Shown piece by piece: positions 17,066 to 25,336 of a stretch of DNA of 38,594 nt. The DNA lies in NCBI RefSeq assembly GCF_003859945.1, contig NZ_RQYM01000014.1:1-38594 (forward strand), in the 5' to 3' direction. Position 1 is the stretch's first letter. Each line of letters starts with the position of its first letter. The translations under genes were made by a program, and so were the position numbers. The notes below the pieces were generated by a model. That model was not told the origin of the DNA. It ran no database searches and worked only from the letters and a program-made list of their open reading frames with translations. Source of the DNA: Leucobacter sp. OH1287. Its GTDB lineage: Bacteria; Actinomycetota; Actinomycetes; Actinomycetales; Microbacteriaceae.

Positions 17066-17653
17066 CTACCAGGGGAGAAGCCTAGGGCGGCCGGCCAAAA
17101 AACGCAGCGGATTCGTGTACTCGCCATCCCCTCGCACCCCGAGGTGGATCTCGTGCGGCTGCGTGTGTCCAAACGCTGAAACCGTGCCGAGCATCTGCCC
17201 GGCAGAAACCACGTCACCCACCTGAAGCTGAGACTCAACCGGCTCAATCGAGTAGACAAGCGAGTCACTCACCCGCACCGAGATCACGTGCCGGTCAACC
17301 ACCTTGCCAACAAAACTGACCGTGCCAGCTGCCGGCGCAACAACGGAGTCGCCGTTCGGGCCGATTAAGTCGATGCCGCGATGGCCGCTGCCGTATTTGT
17401 GAGAGGGCGGACGATAACCCCGCGTCACCGTGTAGGGTCTCCCGACAGGGCTTAGCCACCGGGGCTGCTCCTTAGTCGTTCGCAGCACAGTCAAGGGGTG
17501 GGTGGATCCGTCACCCGCGCTCACGGGCATCACGGCGGCTGTGCTCCAGCTCGCTGAGTATTCAGGGTCTGGTCGAGCGGGGGAGCTTGCGGCGGAGGAA
17601 ATTAGCAGCGGGAGCGACAGCAGTGCGGTCAGGATGGCTTTTAGCGGATTCAT
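17066..17653 (-). CDS. Secreted M23 (LytM-like) peptidase
   Basis: 195-residue exported protein. A signal peptide (about 1-24) ends near SSAASS, then a short linker leads to an M23 metallopeptidase domain (about 65-195). Zinc ligands are visible: His91 and Asp95 in GHRGIDL and His170 in HEIHLGV, with His168 as the catalytic partner. Active M23 enzymes cleave peptidoglycan cross-bridges or stems; with the ligands intact, activity is plausible. The domain is close to minimal length. A small M23 gene between xerC and rpsB is a recurrent actinobacterial arrangement. It lies downstream of aztD on the same strand, separated by 186 bp that contains a strong hairpin, so it probably has its own promoter. 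Confidence 0.88.
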   Translation of the reverse strand: MNPLKAILTALLSLPLLISSAASSPARPDPEYSASWSTAAVMPVSAGDGSTHPLTVLRTTKEQPRWLSPVGRPYTVTRGYRPPSHKYGSGHRGIDLIGPNGDSVVAPAAGTVSFVGKVVDRHVISVRVSDSLVYSIEPVESQLQVGDVVSAGQMLGTVSAFGHTQPHEIHLGVRGDGEYTNPLRFLAGRPRLLPW

Positions 17654-17752
17654 AACAGCAGTATCGGTTAGGCGTACGTGGGGGGAGAGACGCGATCCGC
17701 AAACTGTTGAAAACTGACGAGAATTGGCACAGTTTTTTGGGCTGTTAACAGC

Positions 17753-17791
17753 GTTAGCGCCCGCAACACGCTTGGATGCACGGGCGCTAAC
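17753..17791 (-). terminator. Hairpin downstream of aztD, probable terminator without T-tract
   Basis: GTTAGCGCCCG (17753-17763) pairs perfectly with CGGGCGCTAAC (17781-17791) across a 17-nt loop; ACAG/CTGT pairing extends the stem past a 2-nt bulge. It lies 48 nt beyond the aztD stop. No T-run follows on the minus strand, so it may act as an I-shaped terminator or protect the 3' end. Confidence 0.6.
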
Positions 17792-17839
17792 TGTCCGGTG
17801 AAGCGTAGCCGCTACCAGCTACCTACTGCTCTCGGTTTG

Positions 17840-19090
17840 TTACTGTTTTTTACCGGTGGTAACGGCCATCTCAACAACCGGCTTGTCGAGCTTGAAGCGT
17901 TTTGTAACCTCGTAGCTGGTCAGGTCCACAACCACAAGCTCCTTGTTAACCGCGTCGGTGATGTAACCCCAGTCGCCAACAACCTTGAACACTGGGCCGG
18001 CTTCCTGCCAGTCATCTTTTTCCTGCCACTCGCCGATAACCGGTACCTTGTTGGTCACCTCGCCGGTGTTCTGGTCGATAACATTGAGGTTGCCGTCGTA
18101 GGTGAGGACGAGAGCCTCATCGGCTGGGCCGCGACCGAGTGAGCGGAACCAGTAGCTGGATCCGAGCTCAACGGTTGACAGGGTGCCGGAGACGGTGTCG
18201 ATCAGTGCGACGCGGGTTGGACGCTCCAGGTCGGCCTCTTTATCAACCTTGTAGTCGCCGAGCACAATCGGTGATGAGTCGGTTCCGGCGAGGTTACCTG
18301 AGCGTGAGTACTCGTCAGCAACCGGCACCTTGTGGAACGCACCATCCTTGTAGATAACCGGGCCGTTGGTGCAGCCCATCACAACAACCTCGCCGCTCTC
18401 ATTTGGTTTGGCGGCGGTTTCACCGTGGCTGCCTGGACAGTCGGTGGTCTCAGCCAAAACCTCGTCACCCTTGCGCACCTGGATGGTGTGACGGTCCTCC
18501 TCGGTTCCCTTGGTGACAAACAGTTCATCATTCTTTAACGGCACAGCAACGCCGTGGTGACCGGCGCCGGTTTCAAAGCGGGTGGTTTTTGCGTCTTTCT
18601 TAGCAATATCGTCTGTTGGGATCACGGTGAAAGAGCCGTCTCCGTCAGCAAACAGCGCGGTCTTCCCGTCGTGCACAACCACGTGACCCGCCTTCGGAGC
18701 CTTGTAACTGATGTCGGTCAGTGTTGGTTCGCTCTCGAAGTAGTGGTAGTGGTCGTCGTGTTTTTGAGCATCGAGGCCGCTGTCAAACACCTGGAACTTG
18801 TCGCCGTTGGTGACGAGCACGTGGCGTGAGTCACCGGCGTCGTTGAGGCGCAGGAAGCCCTTCAGCTCAGTCTCTTTGACAACCTCACCGGTTATCAGGT
18901 TGAGAGTAACCAGGTTGCCGCCCTCGGTTGCAAGAACAGCTCTTCTCTCCAGGTTGCTAACCTCTGTTGCACCCTCTGTGTGGGCGACATCGTGGTCGTG
19001 GGTGTGTGATTCCTCGCTTGCCGCGTTAGCGCAGCCGGCGAGCAGCAGCGCTGAAAAGCCAATGGCTAAATACTTGTTTACATTCTTCAT
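17840..19090 (-). CDS. aztD: Zinc metallochaperone lipoprotein AztD
   Basis: 416-residue predicted lipoprotein of the AztD family, a periplasmic or cell-surface beta-propeller zinc chaperone that passes Zn(II) to the AztC solute-binding protein in Paracoccus. The signal peptide ends in the lipobox LLAGC, with acylated Cys20. A His-rich segment (His29, 31, 33, 37: HTHDHDVAH) and KHDDHYHYF further in are likely zinc ligands. Two cysteines (DCPGSH and VMGCTNG) could pair. The remainder is repeated beta-strand sequence of propeller type. No aztABC-like transporter lies in this window, so the gene is separated from its presumed partner. A Zur-box-like dyad overlaps the promoter, indicating induction under zinc starvation. 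The ATG has no Shine-Dalgarno sequence, but TATTAT ends 7 nt upstream, suggesting a leaderless transcript. Confidence 0.88.
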   Translation of the reverse strand: MKNVNKYLAIGFSALLLAGCANAASEESHTHDHDVAHTEGATEVSNLERRAVLATEGGNLVTLNLITGEVVKETELKGFLRLNDAGDSRHVLVTNGDKFQVFDSGLDAQKHDDHYHYFESEPTLTDISYKAPKAGHVVVHDGKTALFADGDGSFTVIPTDDIAKKDAKTTRFETGAGHHGVAVPLKNDELFVTKGTEEDRHTIQVRKGDEVLAETTDCPGSHGETAAKPNESGEVVVMGCTNGPVIYKDGAFHKVPVADEYSRSGNLAGTDSSPIVLGDYKVDKEADLERPTRVALIDTVSGTLSTVELGSSYWFRSLGRGPADEALVLTYDGNLNVIDQNTGEVTNKVPVIGEWQEKDDWQEAGPVFKVVGDWGYITDAVNKELVVVDLTSYEVTKRFKLDKPVVEMAVTTGKKQ

Positions 19091-19097
19091 AATGGAA

Positions 19098-19103
19098 ATA
19101 ATA
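19098..19103 (-). promoter_or_regulatory. aztD -10 element
   Basis: On the minus strand TATTAT ends 7 nt before the aztD ATG, so transcription would begin at or next to the start codon. The corresponding -35 position falls inside the Zur-like operator. Confidence 0.5.
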
Positions 19104-19110
19104 GCAGCTA

Positions 19111-19127
19111 TTGAAAATTATTATCAA
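19111..19127 (-). promoter_or_regulatory. Zur-box-like operator of aztD
   Basis: TTGAAAATTATTATCAA is a 17-nt dyad with one mismatch per half, closely resembling actinobacterial Zur boxes of the TGAAAAT-n-ATTTTCA type. It sits just upstream of the aztD -10, where a bound repressor would block RNA polymerase. Assignment rests on motif resemblance and on the zinc-related product. Confidence 0.7.
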
Positions 19128-19270
19128 TAACCTTGCCTGTGAGTATGGCGAGAGTCGCGCATGTGGATCTGGCGGGAACGGCGTTTGCTGCTCTGGCGAG
19201 AATCGAAAAACCGTGACTTTCTGCCCCGAAAAGGCTGAGAGCGGGTGAAAACTCTGATAGTCTTGAACGG

Positions 19271-19460
19271 CACACTGTTTATCCAGTGTGACTTCGCGTG
19301 CCCACAAGTGAACTGAGCCAGCGGTCTTTGGTGATTAACACCGACGGTGTTAAACGCTGAAGCGGTGCAGTCGCCGGGCACCAGGATCCACCGCCTAAAA
19401 ATCGGTGGTATGAACCGTAAATCGCCTGTCAGGCTGCATGAGACGCTCGCTTTTGCGAGC
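19271..19460 (+). promoter_or_regulatory. Structured region upstream of rpsB, candidate ribosomal leader
   Basis: Between aztD and rpsB lie 414 bp without a convincing gene. The half nearest rpsB holds four separate dyads: CACACTG/CAGTGTG (19271-19290), the perfect 19-nt palindrome TTAACACCGACGGTGTTAA (19335-19353), CCACCG/CGGTGG (19388-19408) and GCTCGC-TTTT-GCGAGC (19445-19460). Ribosomal protein S2 represses its own operon through the leader in other bacteria. That is an analogy here, and the palindrome could instead be a DNA operator. No clear promoter hexamers were identified. Confidence 0.45.
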
Positions 19461-19504
19461 CGATTTTCAAGCGACGTGGCAGCACAACAGTAAAGGAGAC
19501 GGCG

Positions 19505-20344
19505 ATGGCCGTTGTAACAATTCGCCAGCTGCTCGACAGCGGTGTACACTTTGGTCACCAGACCGGACGTTGGAACCCGAAGATGAACCGCTTCATCTTC
19601 GGTGAGCGTTCAGGTATTCACATCATCGACCTGCAGCAGACCCTCGGATACATCGACGACGCATACGAGTTCGTAAAGAACACCGTAGCGCGCGGTGGTC
19701 AGATCCTGTTCGTTGGTACCAAGAAGCAGGCGCAGGAGGCAATCGCTGAGCAGGCTGCCCGCGTTAACCAGCCTTATGTAAACCAGCGCTGGCTCGGTGG
19801 TTTGCTCACCAACTTCCAGACCGTCACCAGCCGCCTCGACCGTATGAAGGAGCTTGAGGCACTCGACTACGAGAACGGCACCAGCGGATTCACTAAGAAA
19901 GAGCTGCTGCTGAAGCGTCGCGAGCTGGAGAAGCTGCAGAAGTCGCTCGGTGGTATCCGCCACATGTCAAAGACTCCGGCTGCTCTCTGGGTTGTTGACA
20001 CCAAGCGTGAGCGCCTGGCAATCGACGAGGCTAAGAAGCTTAATATCCCGGTTATTGCGATCCTCGACACCAACTGTGATCCAGAGGACGTAACCTTCCC
20101 AATCCCGGGCAACGACGACTCAATCCGTTCAGTTGCGCTGCTGACCCGCGTTATCGCTGATGCAGCTGCGCAGGGCCTGATCGACCGCCACCAGAAGCCA
20201 GCCGCCGGTGATGAGGCTGCTGAGCCACTCGCTGAGTGGGAGGTTGAGCTTCTCAACAGTGAGTCTGCAGAGGCTGGCGCCGCTGCAGCAGACGCTGAGC
20301 CAGCAGCAGCTGAAAAGGCTGCGGGCGAATCAGCTGCCGAGTAA
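19505..20344 (+). CDS. rpsB: 30S ribosomal protein S2
   Basis: 279-residue S2, needed to bring S1 or late small-subunit proteins to the 30S ribosome. The conserved opening [23 protein letters not shown] and the segments [48 protein letters not shown] and [10 protein letters not shown] identify it without doubt. The C-terminal 45 residues are an Ala/Glu-rich acidic tail, common in actinobacterial S2. AAGGAG gives a strong ribosome binding site before the ATG. It heads the rpsB-tsf pair; tsf follows after 58 nt. Codon use is the optimised pattern expected of a highly expressed gene. Confidence 0.99.
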   Translation: MAVVTIRQLLDSGVHFGHQTGRWNPKMNRFIFGERSGIHIIDLQQTLGYIDDAYEFVKNTVARGGQILFVGTKKQAQEAIAEQAARVNQPYVNQRWLGGLLTNFQTVTSRLDRMKELEALDYENGTSGFTKKELLLKRRELEKLQKSLGGIRHMSKTPAALWVVDTKRERLAIDEAKKLNIPVIAILDTNCDPEDVTFPIPGNDDSIRSVALLTRVIADAAAQGLIDRHQKPAAGDEAAEPLAEWEVELLNSESAEAGAAAADAEPAAAEKAAGESAAE

Positions 20345-20402
20345 TTCAGCAGCGGAGTAAAATCCCTAAATCTTATAAACTCTCGAATTTCTAGGAGTAA
20401 TT

Positions 20403-21230
20403 ATGGCCGCAGTAACTATGGCTGCTGTAAAAGAGCTGCGCGATCGTCTCGGCGCAGGCATGATGGACAGCAAGAAGGCTCTCGAAGAGGCTAACGGCGA
20501 CATCGAAAAAGCAATTGAGATCCTGCGCCTGAAGGGTGCAAAGGGTGTTGCAAAGCGTGAGGGCCGCGCAGCAACCGAGGGTCTTGTGGCTGTTGCAGAG
20601 AACGCAGGTCGCACAACCATCATCGAGCTGTCATGTGAGACAGACTTCGTTGCTAAAAACGAGAAGTTTGTTGCCCTCGGCGACAAGGTGCTCGCAGCTG
20701 TTGCCGAGTCAGGCGCCGCTGATGTTGAGGCAGCAAACGCTGTGACCGTTGACGGTCAGAGCGTTGCTGACCTGATCAACGACGAGGCTGCGATTATCGG
20801 TGAGAAGCTGGAGCTTCGCCGTGTTGCACAGGTTGAGGGCGAGAAGTTCGCTGTCTACCTGCACCGCACCTCAAAGGACCTGCCACCGCAGGTTGGTGTT
20901 GTTGTTGCCTACACCGGCGACGACGCAGAGACCGCATACGCTGTTGCACAGCACATCTCATTTGCGGATCCGCTCTACCTCAGCCGCGAGGACGTTCCTG
21001 AGCAGGAGGTAAACAAGGAGCGCGAGATCGTTACCGAGATCGCTAAGAACGAGGGCAAGCCAGAGGCAGCTCTGCCAAAGATCATTGAGGGACGCCTGAC
21101 CGGCTACTTCAAGAACGTGGCACTGCTCGACCAGCCATACGCGCGCGACAACAAGCTCAGCGTAGCTCAGGTTGTTGACCAGGCCGGCGTCACCGTCACC
21201 GGTTTCGTTCGCTTCAAGGTTGGTGCATAA
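20403..21230 (+). CDS. tsf: Translation elongation factor Ts
   Basis: 275-residue guanine nucleotide exchange factor that regenerates EF-Tu-GTP. The N-terminal UBA-like domain (VKELRDRLGAGMMDSKKAL) and the TDFVAKN motif of the core (CETDFVAKNEKF) are diagnostic. Length and domain layout are normal. TAGGAG lies upstream of the ATG. It is cotranscribed with rpsB and closed by a strong intrinsic terminator 30 nt after the stop, so pyrH has its own promoter or depends on read-through. Confidence 0.99.
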   Translation: MAAVTMAAVKELRDRLGAGMMDSKKALEEANGDIEKAIEILRLKGAKGVAKREGRAATEGLVAVAENAGRTTIIELSCETDFVAKNEKFVALGDKVLAAVAESGAADVEAANAVTVDGQSVADLINDEAAIIGEKLELRRVAQVEGEKFAVYLHRTSKDLPPQVGVVVAYTGDDAETAYAVAQHISFADPLYLSREDVPEQEVNKEREIVTEIAKNEGKPEAALPKIIEGRLTGYFKNVALLDQPYARDNKLSVAQVVDQAGVTVTGFVRFKVGA

Positions 21231-21259
21231 CCGACCAGGGCTCTAAAACAGCCGTCACA

Positions 21260-21296
21260 AACACCTCGGGTGGAAACACCCGGGGTGTTTTCTTTT
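21260..21296 (+). terminator. Intrinsic terminator after tsf
   Basis: AACACCTCGGGTG pairs with CACCCGGGGTGTT through a GAAA tetraloop, with one G-T wobble in the 13-bp stem, followed by TTTCTTTT. It is a textbook factor-independent terminator ending the rpsB-tsf transcript. Confidence 0.93.
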
Positions 21297-21380
21297 GCTT
21301 TCGACTATGCCTTAGAGAGCGAAAACGGCTAATCTAGAGAGTGGCTATTTTAAAACGCAAAATAAGCGAGAGAGGAATGC

Positions 21381-22100
21381 GTGTCAACCGCTATGTCCGA
21401 AAAGCGTCGTGTGCTCTTAAAACTGTCAGGTGAGGCATTTGGCGGAGGTCAGCTGGGTGTAAACCCCGACATTGTCAGCCAGATCGCCAAAGAGATCGCT
21501 GCCGCAAGCCCGGAGGTGGAGATCGCCGTTGTGGTTGGCGGAGGCAACTTCTTCCGCGGAGCGCAGCTGTCACAGCGTGGGATGGAGCGCGGCCGTGCAG
21601 ACTACATGGGAATGCTCGGCACCGTGATGAACTCACTGGCGCTGCAGGACTTCCTCGAACAGGCCGGTGTGTCCTCGCGCGTACAGTCGGCCATCACCAT
21701 GACACAGGTTGCGGAAAGCTACGTGCCACTCAGGGCACTGCGCCACCTCGACAAGAACCGCGTGGTGATCTTCGGCGCGGGCGCGGGCCTGCCATACTTC
21801 TCAACCGACACCGTTGCAGCGCAGCGCGCACTCGAGATCAAAGCGGACGAGGTGCTCGTCGCTAAAAACGGCGTTGACGGGGTATATACGGCGGATCCCA
21901 ACATTGATCCACAGGCGAAAAAAATCACCGAAATCAGCTTCGAGGACGCGCTTCGAGACGGCCTCAAGGTTGTTGACTCTACCGCTTTTAGCCTCTGCAA
22001 AGACAACGGTATGCCGATGCGCGTGTTCGGTATGGAACCGGCCGGCAACATCACAAAAGCGCTAGTGGGAGAGAGTCTCGGCACGCTGGTTCGCCCGTAG
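21381..22100 (+). CDS. pyrH: Uridylate kinase
   Basis: 239-residue UMP kinase of the amino-acid-kinase fold, phosphorylating UMP to UDP for pyrimidine nucleotide synthesis. Typical motifs are [61 protein letters not shown] and VYTADP. Two in-frame starts are possible, GTG 21381 (AGAGGA just upstream) and ATG 21393; the GTG is taken because of the ribosome binding site. It follows the terminator of tsf by about 85 bp and is followed by frr after 69 bp, the canonical order. Confidence 0.98.
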   Translation: MSTAMSEKRRVLLKLSGEAFGGGQLGVNPDIVSQIAKEIAAASPEVEIAVVVGGGNFFRGAQLSQRGMERGRADYMGMLGTVMNSLALQDFLEQAGVSSRVQSAITMTQVAESYVPLRALRHLDKNRVVIFGAGAGLPYFSTDTVAAQRALEIKADEVLVAKNGVDGVYTADPNIDPQAKKITEISFEDALRDGLKVVDSTAFSLCKDNGMPMRVFGMEPAGNITKALVGESLGTLVRP

Positions 22101-22169
22101 TCTGCGAGCCGTCAGCGAGCAAGCCAGTTGGGTAGCTAACCTATTAGAGGACAATCGAACGGAGAAAAC

Positions 22170-22724
22170 ATGATTGATGAAGTCTTTGCAGAGGCAAAGG
22201 ATCGGATGGCTAAGGCAGTTGAGGCTGCTAAAGAGGGATTTGCAACCGTCAGAACCGGCCGCGCAAACCCTGCGCTGCTGCAGAACATTATGGTTGAGTA
22301 CTACGGCACCCCAACCCCGCTGCCGCAGCTTGCCTCGGTGCAGAACCAGGATGCACGCAGCCTGCTGGTGACTCCGTACGACAAGAGCGCGCTGCAGGAT
22401 ATTGAGAAGGCGATCCGCGACAATCAGGCACTCGGCGTTAACCCAACCAACGACGGCAACGTTGTGCGCGTTAACCTGCCTGAGCTGACCGAGGAGCGCC
22501 GCAAGGACTACGTGAAGCTCGTAAAAACCCGCGCTGAGGACGGCCGCGTAGCTGTGCGCAACGCACGCCGTAAAGCGAAGGACGACCTGGAGGCACTGAA
22601 GAGCGAGGTTGGTGAGGACGAGGTTGGCCGTGCTGAAAAAGAGCTTGAGGCGCTGACCAAAACCCACATCGACCAGATTGATAAAGCACTCGCTGGTAAA
22701 GAAGCTGAGCTGCTAGAGGTATAA
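22170..22724 (+). CDS. frr: Ribosome recycling factor
   Basis: 184-residue RRF that, with EF-G, splits post-termination ribosomes. The signature regions are present: the N-terminal helix with [51 protein letters not shown] and [16 protein letters not shown]. Length is that of the family. CGGAG precedes the ATG. The cdsA start is only 8 nt past the stop, so the two are very probably cotranscribed. Confidence 0.99.
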   Translation: MIDEVFAEAKDRMAKAVEAAKEGFATVRTGRANPALLQNIMVEYYGTPTPLPQLASVQNQDARSLLVTPYDKSALQDIEKAIRDNQALGVNPTNDGNVVRVNLPELTEERRKDYVKLVKTRAEDGRVAVRNARRKAKDDLEALKSEVGEDEVGRAEKELEALTKTHIDQIDKALAGKEAELLEV

Positions 22725-22732
22725 CTAAAAAC

Positions 22733-23641
22733 ATGGATCGAAAGCGGCTGCGGGAGCAGGCACTTGCCAGAAAAACGAGGATTGAGGAGGCGAACGAGCG
22801 CGTTACAGCGCGTGCCGGGCGCAACCTAGTGTTCGCGTTCGGCTCGGGCATCGCTCTCGCGGCTGTTTTTTTGCTGGCGCTGTTTTGGGTGCGGGAGCTG
22901 TTCCCGCTTTTAGCGCTGGTGATTTCGTGTATCGCGGTCTATGAGCTCGCGACGGCGTTTCGTAATGCGGGTCGCAGGGTGCCGCGCGTCGGCGTCATCA
23001 TCGGGTCGGTTATTGTCATCCTGCTGGCGTGGTTCCAGGCGGGCGAGGGGCTGCTGCTCGGCCTGTTAGCGGCGGGCGCGCTGCTCTCACTGTGGCGGCT
23101 CGTTGAGGGGCTGATGCCTCGTTTTGAGGCGCCCTGGCGAACCCTCATTGCCGATGTTGCTTCGGGATTCTTCACACTCGTCTATGTGCCGTTTCTGCTC
23201 GGCATGGTCGTGGTTGTGCACCACTATGCGGATCACGGTGACTGGTGGATCTTCTGCCTTATCCTCATCGTTGTCTGCGTCGATATTGGGGCCTACGCCT
23301 TCGGTGTGACACTCGGCAAACACAAAATGGCGCCGCGTATCAGCCCCGGTAAAACCTGGGAGGGCTTCGCGGGGGCCGCGCTTTTGGCGCTCGGCGCCGG
23401 TGTTTTCTCGGCGGTTGTTTTGCTCTCGCAGAGCATCCTGCTCGGGCTGCTGTTTGGTGCGGCTGTGCTGGTGACCGCGGTAGCCGGTGACCTCACCGAG
23501 TCGCTGATTAAACGCAGCCTCAACGTTAAAGACATGAGCGATTTTATTCCCGGTCACGGGGGTCTGCTTGACCGCCTCGACTCGATTCTGCCGTCTATTA
23601 TTCCGATGTATATTGCTGTGATGTTTGTGGGAGCGCTGTAA
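22733..23641 (+). CDS. cdsA: Phosphatidate cytidylyltransferase
   Basis: 302-residue integral membrane enzyme making CDP-diacylglycerol from phosphatidate and CTP, the branch-point precursor of phospholipids. About eight membrane helices follow a charged, coiled cytoplasmic N-terminus (residues 1-37). The CTP_transf_1 signature is clear near the C-terminus: GDLTESLIKRSLNVKDMSD then PGHGGLLDRLDS. Motif PRISPGKTWEGF also belongs to the family. The ribosome binding site is weak (GAGG about 15 nt upstream), consistent with coupling to frr, which ends 8 nt earlier. The order pyrH-frr-cdsA is conserved across bacteria. Confidence 0.97.
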   Translation: MDRKRLREQALARKTRIEEANERVTARAGRNLVFAFGSGIALAAVFLLALFWVRELFPLLALVISCIAVYELATAFRNAGRRVPRVGVIIGSVIVILLAWFQAGEGLLLGLLAAGALLSLWRLVEGLMPRFEAPWRTLIADVASGFFTLVYVPFLLGMVVVVHHYADHGDWWIFCLILIVVCVDIGAYAFGVTLGKHKMAPRISPGKTWEGFAGAALLALGAGVFSAVVLLSQSILLGLLFGAAVLVTAVAGDLTESLIKRSLNVKDMSDFIPGHGGLLDRLDSILPSIIPMYIAVMFVGAL

Positions 23642-23690
23642 CAGAGATGAGCTATCTAACAGCGTGCACACTGCAAATGGGGGAGCGAAA

Positions 23691-24266
23691 GTGACAGAAC
23701 AGGGAGCCATGTTCCCGCTCGCGGGGCGCAAAGAGATTGGCTACAACCAGGAGGATGTAGACGAGCTGGTGACGCGCGCCAGAAGCACCTACGAGAATCC
23801 CGGCGTGGACACACTGCCATCGGGCGAACCAGCCGTTAGCGCAGCCGAGATTCGGCGCGCTGGCCTGCGTGTTTCCCGCCGCGGCTATTCAGCAAGGCAC
23901 GTGGATGCGGCTCTGGACCGTCTCGAAGAGGTTTTTTATGAGCGGGAACGACGCCGCTACCTCCGCGAGCAAGGCGGCGAAGCATGGCGCTACGAGATCA
24001 CCGAGCTAACCCGCGAGGTTGTTGCCCGTGCCGGCCGCGCACCAGGTAAACGGTTTAGGCGGCGCGGTATTTTCGCCACCGGCTACCGCCGCTCACAGGT
24101 TGATGCCTTTGTAGATCGCATTGCCTCCGCGCTTGCCGGGAAAACCGATCTGACACCGACGCAGCTGCGCGAGAGTGTGTTTCACAGTTCCTGGCGCGGC
24201 TACGATGAGGCGCAGGTTGACGCCTACCTGGACGCGGTGATTGAGATTATGCTTTCTGAGAGGTAA
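23691..24266 (+). CDS. Small protein with four DivIVA-type GY-x4-VD motifs
   Basis: 191-residue DivIVA-domain-like protein. The DivIVA N-terminal motif is repeated four times: GYNQEDVDELV (17-27), GYSARHVDAALD (65-76), GYRRSQVDAFVD (131-142) and GYDEAQVDAYLD (170-181). In DivIVA/Wag31 this element lies in the membrane-binding, curvature-sensing domain. Here the long coiled coil that normally follows is absent, so it may be a membrane adaptor or a partner of other DivIVA proteins (inference). The frame is open upstream to 23625, but the GTG at 23691 has GGGGGAG at good spacing and avoids overlap with cdsA. Homologues follow cdsA in other actinobacteria. Function is not established. Confidence 0.85.
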   Translation: MTEQGAMFPLAGRKEIGYNQEDVDELVTRARSTYENPGVDTLPSGEPAVSAAEIRRAGLRVSRRGYSARHVDAALDRLEEVFYERERRRYLREQGGEAWRYEITELTREVVARAGRAPGKRFRRRGIFATGYRRSQVDAFVDRIASALAGKTDLTPTQLRESVFHSSWRGYDEAQVDAYLDAVIEIMLSER

Positions 24267-24323
24267 CCGCACTTTCCCAGTTGCTTTTTAGAAATCGTAA
24301 CCGAAATGAGATAAAATCGTTAC
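24263..24323 (+). promoter_or_regulatory. Leaderless promoter with GTAACCG repeats before the SLT gene
   Basis: TAAAAT (24312-24317) ends 9 nt before the GTG at 24327, and no Shine-Dalgarno sequence is present. GTAACCG occurs at 24263-24269 and 24297-24303, and CGTTAC at 24318-24323 provides an inverted half-site. AAATCGTAAC and AAATCGTTAC are spaced 22 nt apart, two helical turns. GTAAC-type repeats resemble sites reported for the MtrA response regulator of actinobacterial wall hydrolases; that link is inference. Confidence 0.4.
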
Positions 24324-24326
24324 ATT

Positions 24327-24950
24327 GTGGTTAAGAAGAGCGCAGTAAAAAGCAGTAAGTCATGGTTTAAGGTTGCGGTCGCAGCTGTTTCAGCGGCCGC
24401 TGTTGCGGGCGTTGTTGTGACGGCACCGCTCTCCGTTCCGCAGGCAGCTGCGGATCCAGAAGCCTACAAACAGCAGCCGTGGATCGACCAGGAGCTGCTG
24501 GCGGCAAACTCTGAAGGCTCAACCTTCGACCTTGAGTCACTCGAGGTTAACAAGATCGAGGTTGTCGAAGAGAAGAAGGCCGAGCCTGAGAAAACCACTG
24601 AGTCAGCAACAGGGCAGACAGCAACAACTGCGTCTGCTCCGCCGGTTGGGGAGCCAGATCCGGGAACCGCTCAGGCGGTTGCACGCGGCTATGTTACCGA
24701 CGGTAACGAGTATGCCTGCCTGGTGATGCTCTGGAACCGCGAATCAAACTGGAACGTTTACGCACACAACGCTTCAAGCGGTGCTTACGGTATCCCGCAG
24801 TCTCTGCCCGGCAGCAAGATGGCATCCGAGGGTGCCGACTGGCAGACCAACCCAGACACCCAGATTCGCTGGGGTCTGAAATACATTGCTGGCCGTTACG
24901 GCACCCCGTGTAGCGCACTCGCTCACTCAGACAGCCGTGGCTGGTACTAA
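24327..24950 (+). CDS. Secreted SLT-like (transglycosylase-fold) cell wall protein
   Basis: 207-residue exported protein. A signal peptide (about 1-42, cut after QAAA) is followed by a low-complexity Glu/Thr/Ser linker (about 60-110). The C-terminal lysozyme-like SLT domain (about 115-207) contains WNRESNWNVYAHNASSGAYGIPQSLPG, with catalytic-type Glu139, and the actinobacterial ending TQIRWGLKYI...PCSALAHSDSRGWY. Cys131 and Cys195 probably form a disulfide. Such proteins cleave or bind peptidoglycan glycan strands during growth. The start is a GTG without ribosome binding site and with a -10 close by, suggesting a leaderless mRNA. A hairpin terminator follows. Confidence 0.9.
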   Translation: MVKKSAVKSSKSWFKVAVAAVSAAAVAGVVVTAPLSVPQAAADPEAYKQQPWIDQELLAANSEGSTFDLESLEVNKIEVVEEKKAEPEKTTESATGQTATTASAPPVGEPDPGTAQAVARGYVTDGNEYACLVMLWNRESNWNVYAHNASSGAYGIPQSLPGSKMASEGADWQTNPDTQIRWGLKYIAGRYGTPCSALAHSDSRGWY

Positions 24951-25006
24951 ACTACTTGTCACCAGCCTAAACCCGGCTCTGTAAACAGTTAAAGCGGTGC
25001 AGATAG

Positions 25007-25030
25007 CGCGGATATGGGTCCGCGAGTTTT
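25007..25030 (+). terminator. Terminator after the SLT gene
   Basis: CGCGGA (25007-25012) pairs with TCCGCG (25019-25024) across TATGGG and is followed by AGTTTT. It lies 57 nt after the stop codon. Confidence 0.75.
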
Positions 25031-25054
25031 AAAGAAAAGCGGGGTGGGTTTAAA

Positions 25055-25336
25055 GTGGCACGCAAGAACAGGCGAGCTCCGATTCGTCAAACCTCAGACG
25101 TCAGCAGACTGTCATACGGCGGCGCAACACTGGAGGTGTGGCGTGGCGAAAGCTGGCTGGTTAGACAGATCAGTGCTGCAAGAGCGTTAAAAACCTATGT
25201 CTGCCCGGGCTGCAGTCAGCGGATCGCACCGGGCGTTGCCCACATTGTCGCCTGGCAGGAGGACGGCCTGTTTGGATCAGCGGTCGCGCTGGAGCAGCGA
25301 CGTCACTGGCACAGCCGTTGCTGGCAGATTAAGTAG
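25055..25336 (+). CDS. Small CxxC/HWHxxCW protein, actinobacterial conserved
   Basis: 93-residue protein. A basic N-terminus (ARKNRRAPIR) precedes CPGCSQRIAPGVAHIVAW and a C-terminal RRHWHSRCW. Two CxxC cysteines plus the later His/Cys pair look like a small zinc-binding or degenerate HNH-like fold. Homologues in actinobacteria are often labelled ATP/GTP-binding protein, but no P-loop is visible here and that label is unsupported. The GTG start lies after GGGGTGGG. The last codons and stop are duplicated immediately downstream in a 39-nt tandem repeat. Confidence 0.8.
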   Translation: MARKNRRAPIRQTSDVSRLSYGGATLEVWRGESWLVRQISAARALKTYVCPGCSQRIAPGVAHIVAWQEDGLFGSAVALEQRRHWHSRCWQIK

